From: Protea cynaroides
Lineage: Eukaryota; Streptophyta; Magnoliopsida; Proteales; Proteaceae
DNA length: 64,000 nt
Assembly: GCA_028583415.1 (NCBI GenBank)
Contig: CM053267.1
Coordinates: forward strand, 39,725,834-39,789,833
Reading direction: 5' to 3'
The position numbers were made by a program, and so were the translations under genes. A model generated the notes under the pieces. That model made no database searches. It was not told the DNA's origin and worked only from the letters and a program-made list of their open reading frames with translations. Of this stretch, positions 1-11,700 are shown piece after piece. Every line of letters begins with the position of its first letter. The stretch's first letter is position 1.

Positions 1-480
1 TGGTTTACGAGGACAGGCTATAAATATAAAAAAAGCCCAAATTAGAGCTAAATTACTAAATGAATGGTTCTACTAAATAATGAGAAAGCCAAGATTACCA
101 GTCTCAACCAAAATATTAAATCCAACATCAGTGAGGAGCAGTCATTACTTCGAACATGCTATAAATTTAGATGTCATCTAAAGCACTTCTCCGTCCATGT
201 TATGCCTAATTCAGTACTTGTTATAAGACCATTCTAAGTATTATATGTATTAGTGTTTCATAGGGAGTATATAAATGTAAGTAAGGATAAATTGGGACTT
301 TCTATTTTGAAGTATTCATAAAATGTGGGGAGAAGAGATCGACGGGCATTCTCTTCATGTCTGTTCTCCGATGACCTGCTTCTCTACTTCTTCTCCTTAC
401 TCCTCTTTTCTTCCTTCCATTCTCTTCTTCTCTTCTGTGACTCAAATCCTATTACCAACCAAAGCAGCTGAAGTTGCAAC
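1..480 (+). repeat. LTR-like sequence ahead of a copia primer-binding site
   Basis: No gene is seen. Position 482 starts TGGTATTAGAGCA, close to the tRNA-Met-complementary primer-binding site TGGTATCAGAGC of plant copia elements. The pyrimidine-rich sequence at about 340-440 looks like the end of an LTR. The outer LTR border may be outside the window, and no second LTR was found. Confidence 0.4.
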
Positions 481-639
481 TTGGTATTAGAGCATACTGC
501 CGGTTTGAGAGTCTTTCCTATTTCCTTGGAATCCTAATGTAAGAAAGGGTTCCAAAGGCAGCAATAACAAGTGAGGATCATGGTAATATATCTAATACTC
601 CTTTTCATTTTTTCATTCTGATGTTTGGTGACCAGTTCC

Positions 640-1660
640 CCATCATTTTATTGTTTGGTTACTGTTACTTTTACGTTTGTTGATAATTACTCTCATACAA
701 CTGGGGTTTACTTTCTGAAACATAAAAATGATGTGCATGTAGCCTTTAAGAATTTTTATCCAATGGTTTGTACTAAATTTGAACTCAGACTCAAGATTGT
801 CTGGTCCGGGGATAGAGAATGAGAATATATGTTTGGGGGTCTTCAACAATTCTTTAGTGATAATGGCATTCTCCATCAGCTTGCATGTGTTGATACACCC
901 CAAAAAAATGGGATCGCCGAAATGGAAGAATCGCCACTTGCTGGAAATCACAAGGAGTTTGTGCATGTTCCCAAATCTTTTTGATCTGAAGCCCTTCTTA
1001 CAGCCACATTTCTGATGAATCGCACCTCATCGAGTATCCTTGTGACCAAATCTCCTTTGGAAATTCTGTTTCCTAGCACCCCCAATCTTTCCAATTTCTC
1101 CCAAAGTGTTTGGAAGTGTTTGTTATGTCCATGTTCACCAATCTGACCACTCTAACTTGACCCTAGAACTCTTAAGTGTATCTTACTTGGATACTCTCCT
1201 ACTGAGAAGAGCTACAAGTGCTATTATACTCCTTCTCGGAAACATCTTGTATCCATGGACATCACTTTCTTTGAGTCTGTCCCTTTCTCTTCATTCCAGA
1301 TGACACCTCTTCAGGGGGAGTCCAAGTGAAGAGGTGGTGAAGAGTTAGTACAACAACCCTCAGCAGTTTTGAAGTTGAAGTTAAAGGGGGAGCAAAACAA
1401 GGGAGACTGGGGAACTGGGAAAGGTGAAAAGGAAAAAGAGGTGATTGTGTAGAAAAATAAGGAGAAGAAAACCAACTATTAGCCCTCCTCTGATCATCAT
1501 CCTCCTCCTGACCAAGGCAACATTCCATCCTATCCCATTTACCCAAAAAAATTCCATCCTATCTCCAAGAGTTATATCTCCCTATTGCTGTTAAGAAGGG
1601 AAAAAGATCATGCACTAATCCTATAGCCAAGCATTGTCGTATCAATTTATAAATAAAATG
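640..1660 (+). pseudogene. Decayed Ty1/copia integrase fragment
   Basis: Shifting frames keep integrase-core peptides: VDNYSHTTGVYFLKHKND, then SDNGILHQLACVDTPQKNG-like and ERKNRHLLEITRS, then VFGSVCYVHVHQSD and DTSSGG. At 1565-1650 LPIAVKKGKRSC-like coding appears. Many frameshifts and stops are present, and gag and protease are missing between the primer-binding site and integrase. It lies downstream of the last visible SS3 exon, on the opposite strand. Confidence 0.7.
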
Positions 1661-1714
1661 TGATACTCAAAGTTGCAAAAACTATAATGGAATAAACTAT
1701 GAAACATACTATGA

Positions 1715-1935
1715 AATTATCCGAGAGAGTACTTGAAATTCGCTTGTGACAAGAAACTACTTTTTCGGATTATAAATTTGATTTTATGCCAGGAAGACCA
1801 ACCACAAAAGTTATTTATTTATTTGGTTAAGAGACTAATGGAAAGATATAGAGAACGTAAGAAGGATCTCCATATGGTCTTTATTGACAATCTCAGATTT
1901 TTCATTATTGCTATTATTCCACTAATGAAATGATC
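1715..1935 (+). pseudogene. LINE reverse-transcriptase fragment
   Basis: Peptides FDFMPGRPTT and LMERYRERKKDLHMVFID match the non-LTR reverse-transcriptase motif usually read as FGFMPGRSTTEAI...DLHMVFIDLEKAYD. One in-frame TGA and one frameshift break it, and no other LINE part is attached. Confidence 0.65.
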
Positions 1936-2748
1936 CTGACACTACCCCAGTAAAGTTTTTCAGTACTATCCCTACAGGAGCTAATATAATTCATAACAAG
2001 ATGATTTGAAAAATTCTGATTCACAACTGGTAAAATAACAAGGAGGCACATTTGAGCAGGAAGTGACATTGCCTGAAATATAGGAGGAATGACAAAAACA
2101 GTAAAAAGTGGAAAAGCATAGAAAGTAATGTCAGTGTCAGGGGATAAAGAGCGACAAACATCAGCTTAGCTAATATATTGGAAATCAATATATTCAATAC
2201 TAGAATCAGCCACCATACGAATATGGGGCCATAAGTGGTCCAAGACCTTAAGCACATAACAGGTCAGATTCTTATTGATAGCCAATCAAGATTTGAATCA
2301 AGCAAGTTCTTGTCAGCCTCATTAAGGTGAAATATAGAATAAAAATAGCTGATCGGGATGTAAAAATTTATTGGCACAAAATCAACAAGCTGTATTCTGA
2401 TTTTCCCAGAAGTTGAACAGCTAAAATAGTCCTAAAATTCAACATTAGTTCTTCAATAATTTATCATATTGACTACTTTCCAAAAAGGAGAATATATAAT
2501 TGTATGTTAGCATTAATTTAATGCACAATTCACTTCAAAGTTCAAACAAGAAAACCAAAGTCAAGCAAAATTTTAAAATTTAATCTAGAACAATTAACCT
2601 TAAAAGTTATCATAAATATATAAATAAATTCAATAATGAAATAATCATAAGCTACAACAATGAACTAATTAGTAACACTGAAGCAAACAAAACATTCAAA
2701 CATATAATTGATAAAACTTTTAATCGTGTAACAAGAGTGATACATTAC
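1936..2748. other. Probable SS3 intron, no feature seen
   Basis: AT-rich sequence beyond the exon 8 donor. Both strands were searched for further GT5 exons and none was recognised. Confidence 0.4.
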
Positions 2749-2858
2749 CCATTTTGAGGCTCCAAAAAGTAGACAGAAAGGCCTTCTACTTTCCCAATCC
2801 AAACTTTTATTTCAGTTCCACTCCAGTGGTAGCTCGAACTGAAATGAAAATCCTCAAC
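2749..2858 (-). CDS. SS3: SS3 exon 8 (GT5; last exon visible)
   Basis: Reads VEDFHFSSSYHWSGTEIKVW and GKVEGLSVYFLEPQN, which continues the GT5 domain. The donor at GG|GTAATG shows that the gene goes on, but no further GT5 exon (for example one with FGFFCHAALEFL or HCHDW peptides) could be found in 1-2748. Confidence 0.9.
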
Positions 2859-5693
2859 CTATTTCACAAGATGTACATAACTTCAGTGAACTAGGGCTTC
2901 ATTATAAGAACTCAAGATATAAGGGGGGGATACCATAGGAACAAGAAATGTAGCCATTTAGGGAGATGCTAACAATTGTGGAATCATAATCATATGTATG
3001 TTTAACAAAACAGAAGTACTGACATGTAAAAGAAAATCAGATGATCCTACATCACATCCAATACACTAACAAATCATGTAGACATTACAACTCTAATAAC
3101 AAATAAAAGCATGAATTATCTAGGGAATAGATATGCGAAATATGAGAAATCTAAACACTGGAAAAATACATACAACCACCAAAGAAATTTTGCCCAAATC
3201 CAATGTACACATTTGAGCCAAAAGGAAAATTACGTTACACAAGACTAGTAGCCAGCTCATTATAAAAATTCAAGATATGAAATTACAGGTTTCAAGAAAG
3301 AGAGATTGATACCAATGAAACTCCTAAGGCTATGCTAAAGCAACAGATTTGAAGCTTACATTGCTAAGGTTCAGACAGTCATACTTCGGAAGAATTACAT
3401 CAACATTGTGGCCCAAATCTTGAACAGCACGAGAAAGGCTTGTGACAATATCCCCAAGGCCTCCCACCTGGAACAGTGTTGGACATGACATATAAATACA
3501 TTATGCACAAGAAGATATAAGTAGATTTTGTATACTTGAAAGAGCAAAGGTGGTTAGCTTATTGCATATACAATTTTGGAAAATATTCCTTCAAAATATG
3601 CCAATCCATTTTCTAGAAGCACTAAGTAGATCAATTACAGATGTTTTTTTCTTGATGAGGTCAGATAAATTTCATTAAGAGAAGAGAAGAGCCACCAAAA
3701 TATTGGAAGATAATATGATCGACTAAGAACATAAATTAGAGTCATAATGCAAACAAAATTATCTACAAAAGAATACCAGATGAACGCGCAAAAATTTATA
3801 TTTGCCCCTAAATTGACTTGCTTGTTATATCTGTTTCTTCAAATATTGGACTGATCCTTCCTTCTCAGATCATCCACCACAAAGCAAAAGGTACAAAATT
3901 CCACAAAATGCAGGCCTGGCTCATGTAGACTCCAGCAGTCCCAAGTATCAATAAGAGTGATGATGCATGTTCAAATTTTTAACATTAATTTTTCAGTATC
4001 ACAATTTTCTTATACACTTATCCAGGTATATATCTAATGCAGAAAAGAATTGTCTTTACTAGTATAAAGTTGGAATATTATAGGCCCTAACTGGCCCCAC
4101 TGGCTCTCAAAACATCGCCAACCTGTTTATGGTCCAAAAAATTTTTAGGCAAGAGTCCTGGAATCTACTGGCCCTCTATTTAATAGTCCAAATTGGTTTT
4201 TTAGTTTTCGGATCTTCAGGTTTTTGGGGTATTTGGATGTGGGATCTGCTAAGAATGGATTTTATTTGTGTTGCATGAGCAAGAACAGATTTGATTCGGT
4301 CATTTCTCCCAAAAGATTAAAAAAAAGTTATAGCTGATAGCCTGCCTTGTTGTTCCTTCACTTCTCTCATTCTACTGATTTTCTTTTCTCACAACTTTCA
4401 CATGCAATGGGTGAGCAATACAACCTGGGAAGCGTTTTCTCAAATTTTGAATTTATTCAGACATTTCTCTCATTGTGCAACCAAGTTCTCACTTGGTCTA
4501 ATTTTGTCAACTTCTAACCAGCACTGCCTATGAGAAAACCAATTGAATATAGCATTAGGGTTCAGACCTCGAAAGCCAGTCCATGGGTTGTTTTACAAAT
4601 CCAGATGAATAACTCATATGTAACAACTCAACAGTGGATTCTCTTGTATGTATATGTAATAATACACCCGCCTCTATATTCTTGCTCGCTTCGCCATGGA
4701 TTGATGAAGTTATGAACATTTGTTTATTTAGCACCCTCTAATGCGATTTTGCTATATGTTACAAGCTGTTTGACATATCCTTCTGACATTCAAACACAAA
4801 CAATGTTTTAATACGCACCAGCCATTGCACATCCAACATTCATTATTGTAGCATAGATATTAACAATATCAATTCTAGCTATCTTAACCGGAAAGCAAGT
4901 GATTGTTTAAGGTCTGTTTCAATTTCCTAGTATTTCAGGGCAAGGATTTCTGAAAATAGAACATTTTCCTTCTTATGTGGGATCCTGTCCATTTATTACT
5001 CCATTGTTCTCATTGATGGAACAAGTAATGCAGTTCAAAGAATAAATTATTGGAAAAAGATCCTCTCAACTCCAACCACCCCTCAAGTTGCGATCCAACA
5101 GTTGGACTTGACCCCGCGCGCACATTGGTATGCGCGCTGGACTGACTCCAGTTGCTGGATCACAACTTGAGGGGCGGCTGGACTTGAGAAGAGCTGGGTA
5201 CAAATTATCAATGTGTTACTATTCATATGACACTGTTCACATGATCCTATTCATGCAGTACTGTTCACATGAACAGTGGTTGCGGTAGTCTTCAAACCTT
5301 ATTGGGAAGGTTCAGCGCCAAGATTCTAGGGCCCCGTTTGATAACACTCCAGCTCCTTACTTCTTAGCTCCGGAGCTAATCCGGAGTAGAATGGCGATTG
5401 ATAAACACGGTTCAAGTTTTGACTCCAATGGAGTGAACAGTTCCAAAAATGTCTCTGGGAGCTAAAAAAACTTACTTCACTTGCTCCGGAGCTATTACCA
5501 CTACCGACTGCCATCACCACCACCACTGGCACTGCCATCATCACCACCACCCCTCCACCGCCACCATCCCCACCACCACCACCGCCACCACCACCACCCA
5601 CCACTTATCACTGACGCTGGCACCACCACCCACCACCTACCACCATTGCCGCCACCACCGCTGCCACCACCTACCACCACTGCCGCCACCACC

Positions 5694-5724
<31 letters not shown>

Positions 5725-8700
5725 CCACCACCCACCCAACCACCCACCACCCACCACCCACCCATCCCCACTGCCACCACCCACGCCTCTACCACCACCA
5801 CCCCCTATCAGCACCGTCGCCGCCATCACTACCACCACCCCCCCACCGCCACCAATACCACCACCACCACCACCACCACCATCAAACAGCATTATGGAAG
5901 CATAGTTTTTTGATTTTAGAACAGCGTTATCAAACAGCATTCTACTTCAAAAATTCTGACTCTGGAGAAGAAGTAGAAAACGACTCCGGACCAGAAGTAG
6001 CTCCATGGGAGCTGGAGTGTTATCAAACGGGGCCTAGAAGTCCTGTATTGGGATTGAGTGTGATCCAAGTTAATCCAGCTGCATATTTGGGGTCCAGAAA
6101 TTTCTATTCTATTGATTGAGTGTTTCCCAAGTCTTTAGCTACATGCCATATTTTGCTTTATTTAGTTTCTTTTTTGATCTCCGGATTTTATTCGTGTTTC
6201 TATATAATATTAGAACAGATTTAGGAATAGATTTGATTTTATTTGATTTCCATAAGAGTAGTTTCTAACTTCAGTTAATATGCTTACTTGGTGGTCAAGT
6301 TTTACGTTTTGGAAATTTCTATTTTTATGTAATAGCAGTCCACAATTGGAGATTTCTTTTCCCCATTCGGCTTCTTGCTTTTAGACCTCTATTTAATAGG
6401 ATATAAGGCTATTAGCCACAGAGGATTGAATGAAGTTAAACCTGATTTTACCAAGATTTTCTGTGAGATACAGTGAGGAGAGAGTCTTTGTGGTAGTGAT
6501 AGACTACCAAGGCCATAGGTGAGAGGCCTTGGTCATACCCCACTTCATTCCTCTTCTTCTTCTCAGTTTTTTCCCTTTTCTTTTCTGATTTATGCAACTA
6601 AAATGCTACTGTATTATTTGCTTCCTGCGGTTCTGGTTGGTGCTATTATTCTGATCTCTGTTTGGCAGAAAGTCCAATTCAACAAGTAAATTCCTTAAGT
6701 TGAGATCCAACCGTTAGATCAGCCCCAAACTTAGATAATTTATTCTCTGAAATTTGGTGTAATTCTGTGGGTATATCAGTAGTTCTTGATGTGTTCTCGA
6801 ATCTGATCCTACATACTACAGTGATCCTGGTTGGGGGAATCCCTATCCCCATCAACTAGGCTCTACCAAGTTGGTAGTAGAGTACCACCTAGATGATTGT
6901 TGTCAACTCATTCTTAGTAAGAAAATCTTCAACAGGAAGAAATTTGAACACCGTTACTCATCAAGTCATCATTACATTCCCAAGTTCTTGAAAGAATATA
7001 AAAAATAAAAATAAAAATCCATTAGCGTCTTATCAAATAGAAAGCTTCATGCAAAATACTCAGTTAAAGTATGGCAGAAACTGACCTTTGCAATGGGGGC
7101 CATTTCAACAGCCACATGCACAATATGCATTGGTGGCTCCTTTGCATCTCCTCCAAAGACAGGTATGTGGTAGTCCATCCCATTTTTATTGTCATAGATT
7201 CCACCATCTTGCCTCTCAGAGAAAACGAAGTCCATCACGTGCACATCCAATGGAACCTTAACTGCAAAAAGATGACATTCACATTTTCATGTCTGGACAA
7301 GTATTAACATACTAGTATACAGAAAGGGCAATCATAGTATGGTAGCAAATGAGAAAAGAGTGATGAGTCAATTGAATTGTAAATACTATAATGAAACTGC
7401 ATGAAAGTCAAAAGTTTACTGATCAGATAAATAACAAGCATATGTACAACATTGTAACGCAAAAACTGTATTTCCATGTTGGAGTTCAGAAATTTACTAA
7501 GATCAGTCATTAGGTTTCTCATTATATTGGTTTCATGGTTTTTCATAATTCACTATCTTAGGTCACCCTTTTTTTTTCCTGAGACACATTTTCTTCATGG
7601 AATATTTGAAAATAAACATTTTGCAACATATTCTACAACTCCATGTAAAAAGAGATAAGGAGTTACCCATCAAAAAAAGTTTGTATATAGAGATAAATAA
7701 GTACAAACTCAACAGATAGCAAAAACAGGAAGAGAACTAGAGTGTGAACATTATTCCTACAAGGTTCGAAAATTATAATCCCAGAAAAAATGCTAAAGGG
7801 AGAGGGTCCTCTGAGCAAGCAGGGTAGCTTGGGCCCCTCACATAGATTTTCTATTCAGTTTTTTTTTCTCCTCAAAATAAACTTAAAAATAATAACATGT
7901 GAGGGCGCATAGCTTACGCCGTTTGCTCATAGAGACTTTTCTAAAATGAAAATAAGAAAATTAACTTTGAAGAATCCTTTTGAATATCTTATTAAAGAGA
8001 TAATGCAAGAACTATGATTCTGACAAAACTGATAAATGGACTATAATGCAACAAGAGGTCCAACCAATAAAGAACCTCACCAATGGCTTTGACAAGTGAA
8101 GCATCATCAGTAGGCAACATTTTTTGAGGTGGTAATGGACCATTACGGTGGGTCCAATGGTTGAATGAGCATCTGAACCAAACTTCAGGTTTTCCTTTCA
8201 GAACTGTGTTTGCAGTATTATAAACAACTGTCACGGTACTTCCTGCTTGGACATTAACTGGCTCAGTGTAGACTATATGCTTTTGAGACAACAAAAACTT
8301 TTTTATGGTTCTTGACCTTGTTTCTGATTTCACGCGCGCTGTTCTTTCAGCCTGTGAGAAAGCATTCACAGAAGAAAATAGCATGAAAGAGAAAGATTTA
8401 TAAAAAGAGAAAAAGTGAGACAAGTTAGATTTAATGGAAGAGGAATTCAGAAGGTTAAAAAGAATAAAGGTATTCATCTTGAAAATGACAAGGATCGTCT
8501 ATAAAATATGGTACTTGTACAAATACACCATGCAGTGAAGAAACAGCCACTGAATCGAGGGTCTCATAAATTTTCAGTTCATCTGTGTGGACCAGTATGA
8601 CAAAGGCATGCAAAAGGATTTGAAAACCAGCAGGAAGTGATCTAGATGAGAGAATCGATCTCTTTGCAGGCTGTTCAACTTGCAATTGAGATAAGGCATT

Positions 8701-11700
8701 AACAGCTTCTTGAACTCCCCCTTCTAAGTCCTAAATGACCTTCTGATAATTTAGAGGGCTTCTGTCAAATACTTAATGACATGGTCTTTAATCAGGGTCA
8801 AAATCCATGAATAATCAAGTGTTCCCATCCAAAGACATGCCCTTCCACTCAAACTCAACAACTTGTTCTTTCATAGGAAGAATGATGCATGTTGAGACAA
8901 CCAAGCTAAATAGAATAATCAACTATCAAAATTCAGAAGATACCTTAAGCCTTTAATGACAACTATTAGGAAGAGAGGTATAAACTCCTATAATTTTAAC
9001 CCAGTTGAGGACTCAGTAAAATAGAACAAAATCAAAAGTCATTTCTTAAAATTTTATTTTACCTTGTCAATTATAGAGATGATTCAAAGAAAGTTGAAAA
9101 TATAGAATGCAAAGAGGAGTATTGTACACTTTAATGAACTTTCAGACAAGTTCTTCCAAGCCAAGGAGAATGATGTAGCTGCATCAAACACTAAGTAATC
9201 CAATGCTGATCCCAAACCAGTGAAATCCAGTGTGAGATCAGCTTGCAACAGGATCGCAGGTATAGGGATAGAACCAGGTTTCGAAAGAAAACCAGATAAC
9301 TTGATAGCAGGAAATTTTATGCCTCTTAAACAGGAACTGAAACCAATATGCAATTGTGGGAAAGAAAAGATAGAAATATATGATCTGATCTACAGGATTA
9401 GAATCACCACCAATACCCCAACCTCGGAATCACCACCAAGGAGCCCACTGAATCATCTTAGAACCAAGACACCAAGGCAAAAGCTAAATTTTCACTCAAT
9501 TTCTTGTGTAGATCTATAACCTTTACAGTAACCCCTCCCCAAACCCCGCGGAGGGAACCATGCACTGGGTACGCCATTTATCTGTAGCCCCTCACAAGGC
9601 TCTCACCATGGCGGGGTATGGGGAGGGGCAAATGTACATTGCCTTACCCCAGCTTAGCGGAGAGGCTGTTTCCAAAATCATACCCATGACCACCAGGTCA
9701 CAATGGTGCAACATTACCATTGTGTCAAGGCCCGCCCCCCTAGAGTGTGTACTAAAAAACAGACTAAAACTAAGCTTGAAAATCCTTCAACCAATAGCTT
9801 ACCTTGGAGGTAGTCTTAACTATGTAAAACTCTGCATAAAATAAAGAAAATCAACTTAAAACAAGGTTGGACTCTTTTAGACCTATTCCAGCCAAACTAA
9901 AACACTTAATAACCAATAATATCAAAAAATAGGACTCCAAATAGATTAACTAATATAGTAAATCCCGTATTCTTACCTCCTACCTATATTTTAGGCCCAT
10001 TTAAGTAGCTATTACAAAGAAAACCCATTAAACCTGATAGCTAAGCTAGAGGATACGTGTATTTATAAATGAAAGTTTTAAGCTATACCTTCTTTCAAAA
10101 GTTTTGTGCATTGGAACGTGAAGCTTTGATCATGGCTTCTCTAACTCTTTTTTTTTTTTTTTGGGGGGGTAAGTTTTAACAGATATGGCTTCTTTAACTT
10201 GGTAAGCTTTGGATCTCATATCTTGACTTTATAGAATTATACGAGCTATTGGTTAGTAAACCAAATGTTTATCATGAATGTAGAAATTGTATATATGATG
10301 TCCAAAAGAAATCAAAAGCTTATTAAAACATAAAGATTTTCTCTATGCTTTCGCCTTTTCATGTTGCTTAATTTACCACCGCGCATGAAGTTCTTGGGCT
10401 CCCAAAAAGAAACTAGACTTCGAAATCATTTAAGTAATTTTCCAATCCATTGTAAGCACAAAAGATTGATTCTCTACAGAAACAGCATCAATTATGGTTT
10501 GCCTGACAAGTTCCTTAGAAGTCCTTCACCAGTGGAAGAGTATTGCACATTACAAATCTCAGAAAATTGAATAAAGCCTTCAAAGTTAAAATTCCAAAGC
10601 TCACTATAACTGTCCCACTATATTGACTTCAATTCAAATAAGACTAACCTTTGCATGCATAGCCTCTTCCTTTAACCTTCTATCTTCCCGAAGTTTGTTA
10701 TATATCCGGTTCTCTTCTTCAACCCAATACAGTTCTCCAGGTATGCTCATCGGAACAATAGCATGAAAATCCTGAGAGTGGTTGTTATCATATATGCAGG
10801 CATTCTTGGGTGGTCCATCGGCAAAAACCCAATCCAAGATGACTGCTTGATCAGGTACAACCACTATTGAGGAGGGAAAAATAAAAATGAAAATACATCA
10901 GCCACAGATAGAAGTAAATTAGATCATATCGGCAATATGCATGCTACAAAATCTGTTCCTACTCTCTAAGAACTAAATCTAAAGATGAAGGTTCACATGC
11001 GCTATCTGTCATTATCCATAGTAAGGAAATCAGATGGAATTTACATTTTCAACTGAGAACAGCTGTTTGTAGGTCAAGCACAAACATAAACACAAACTAG
11101 ACTGTGTATCAATTTTTAGAGTGTATAAACTCCCTAAATAAAATATAACATTCAACATAAATAACATACTCGGAACATGAAAGCTAGCAAGTAATGGAAC
11201 AAATTAAACCCTTAAAAAACCAAATACATCCCAGAAAAGCAGATATTAGGTATTGGTTTTGGTGCACAAAGCACACATGCAAGTGTTCGGAACCCAGCAT
11301 TCCATTGGTCCAAAATAGGAGACTCTATGGTGAAACTGCATATTCTATTATGAATAGAATCCTTTCTTAGGAAGTTTTTTTAGCAAACTATTTTTCTGAT
11401 CACCCCAAAAGAAGGTGATAAAGTAGAAAATAATGAATATAGGTCAGTAAACTTCAGTATAGTGAACTGCGGTTGGTTGGACCATCCAATTCAATGGGTT
11501 TCTGCATGCACCCGCATTGTATCAGAGTGCCCTCCATAACATACTAAGTACCTACCCAAGTGGCAATAGATTTCAGCATAAGATAATCTATCTTCAGTAG
11601 AAAAAGAAATATATGACGGTGCCTCCACCAGAGAAGATTGTGCTCATGCATACCATCAACATACCACCAATTTCTCTTGGAATGGACAAATCTTCCAGTG

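Noticed and set aside
2021..2257. 78-codon hydrophobic minus-strand frame downstream of SS3 exon 8
   Set aside because: Considered as the next SS3 exon because of a TATTTCAG acceptor-like site, but it shows no GT5 peptide in any frame.
5449..6119. Overlapping long open frames rich in His/Pro/Thr or Gly/Val/Trp
   Set aside because: They are all readings of a CCA/ACC trinucleotide array inside a MITE; no start context, domain or conservation signal.
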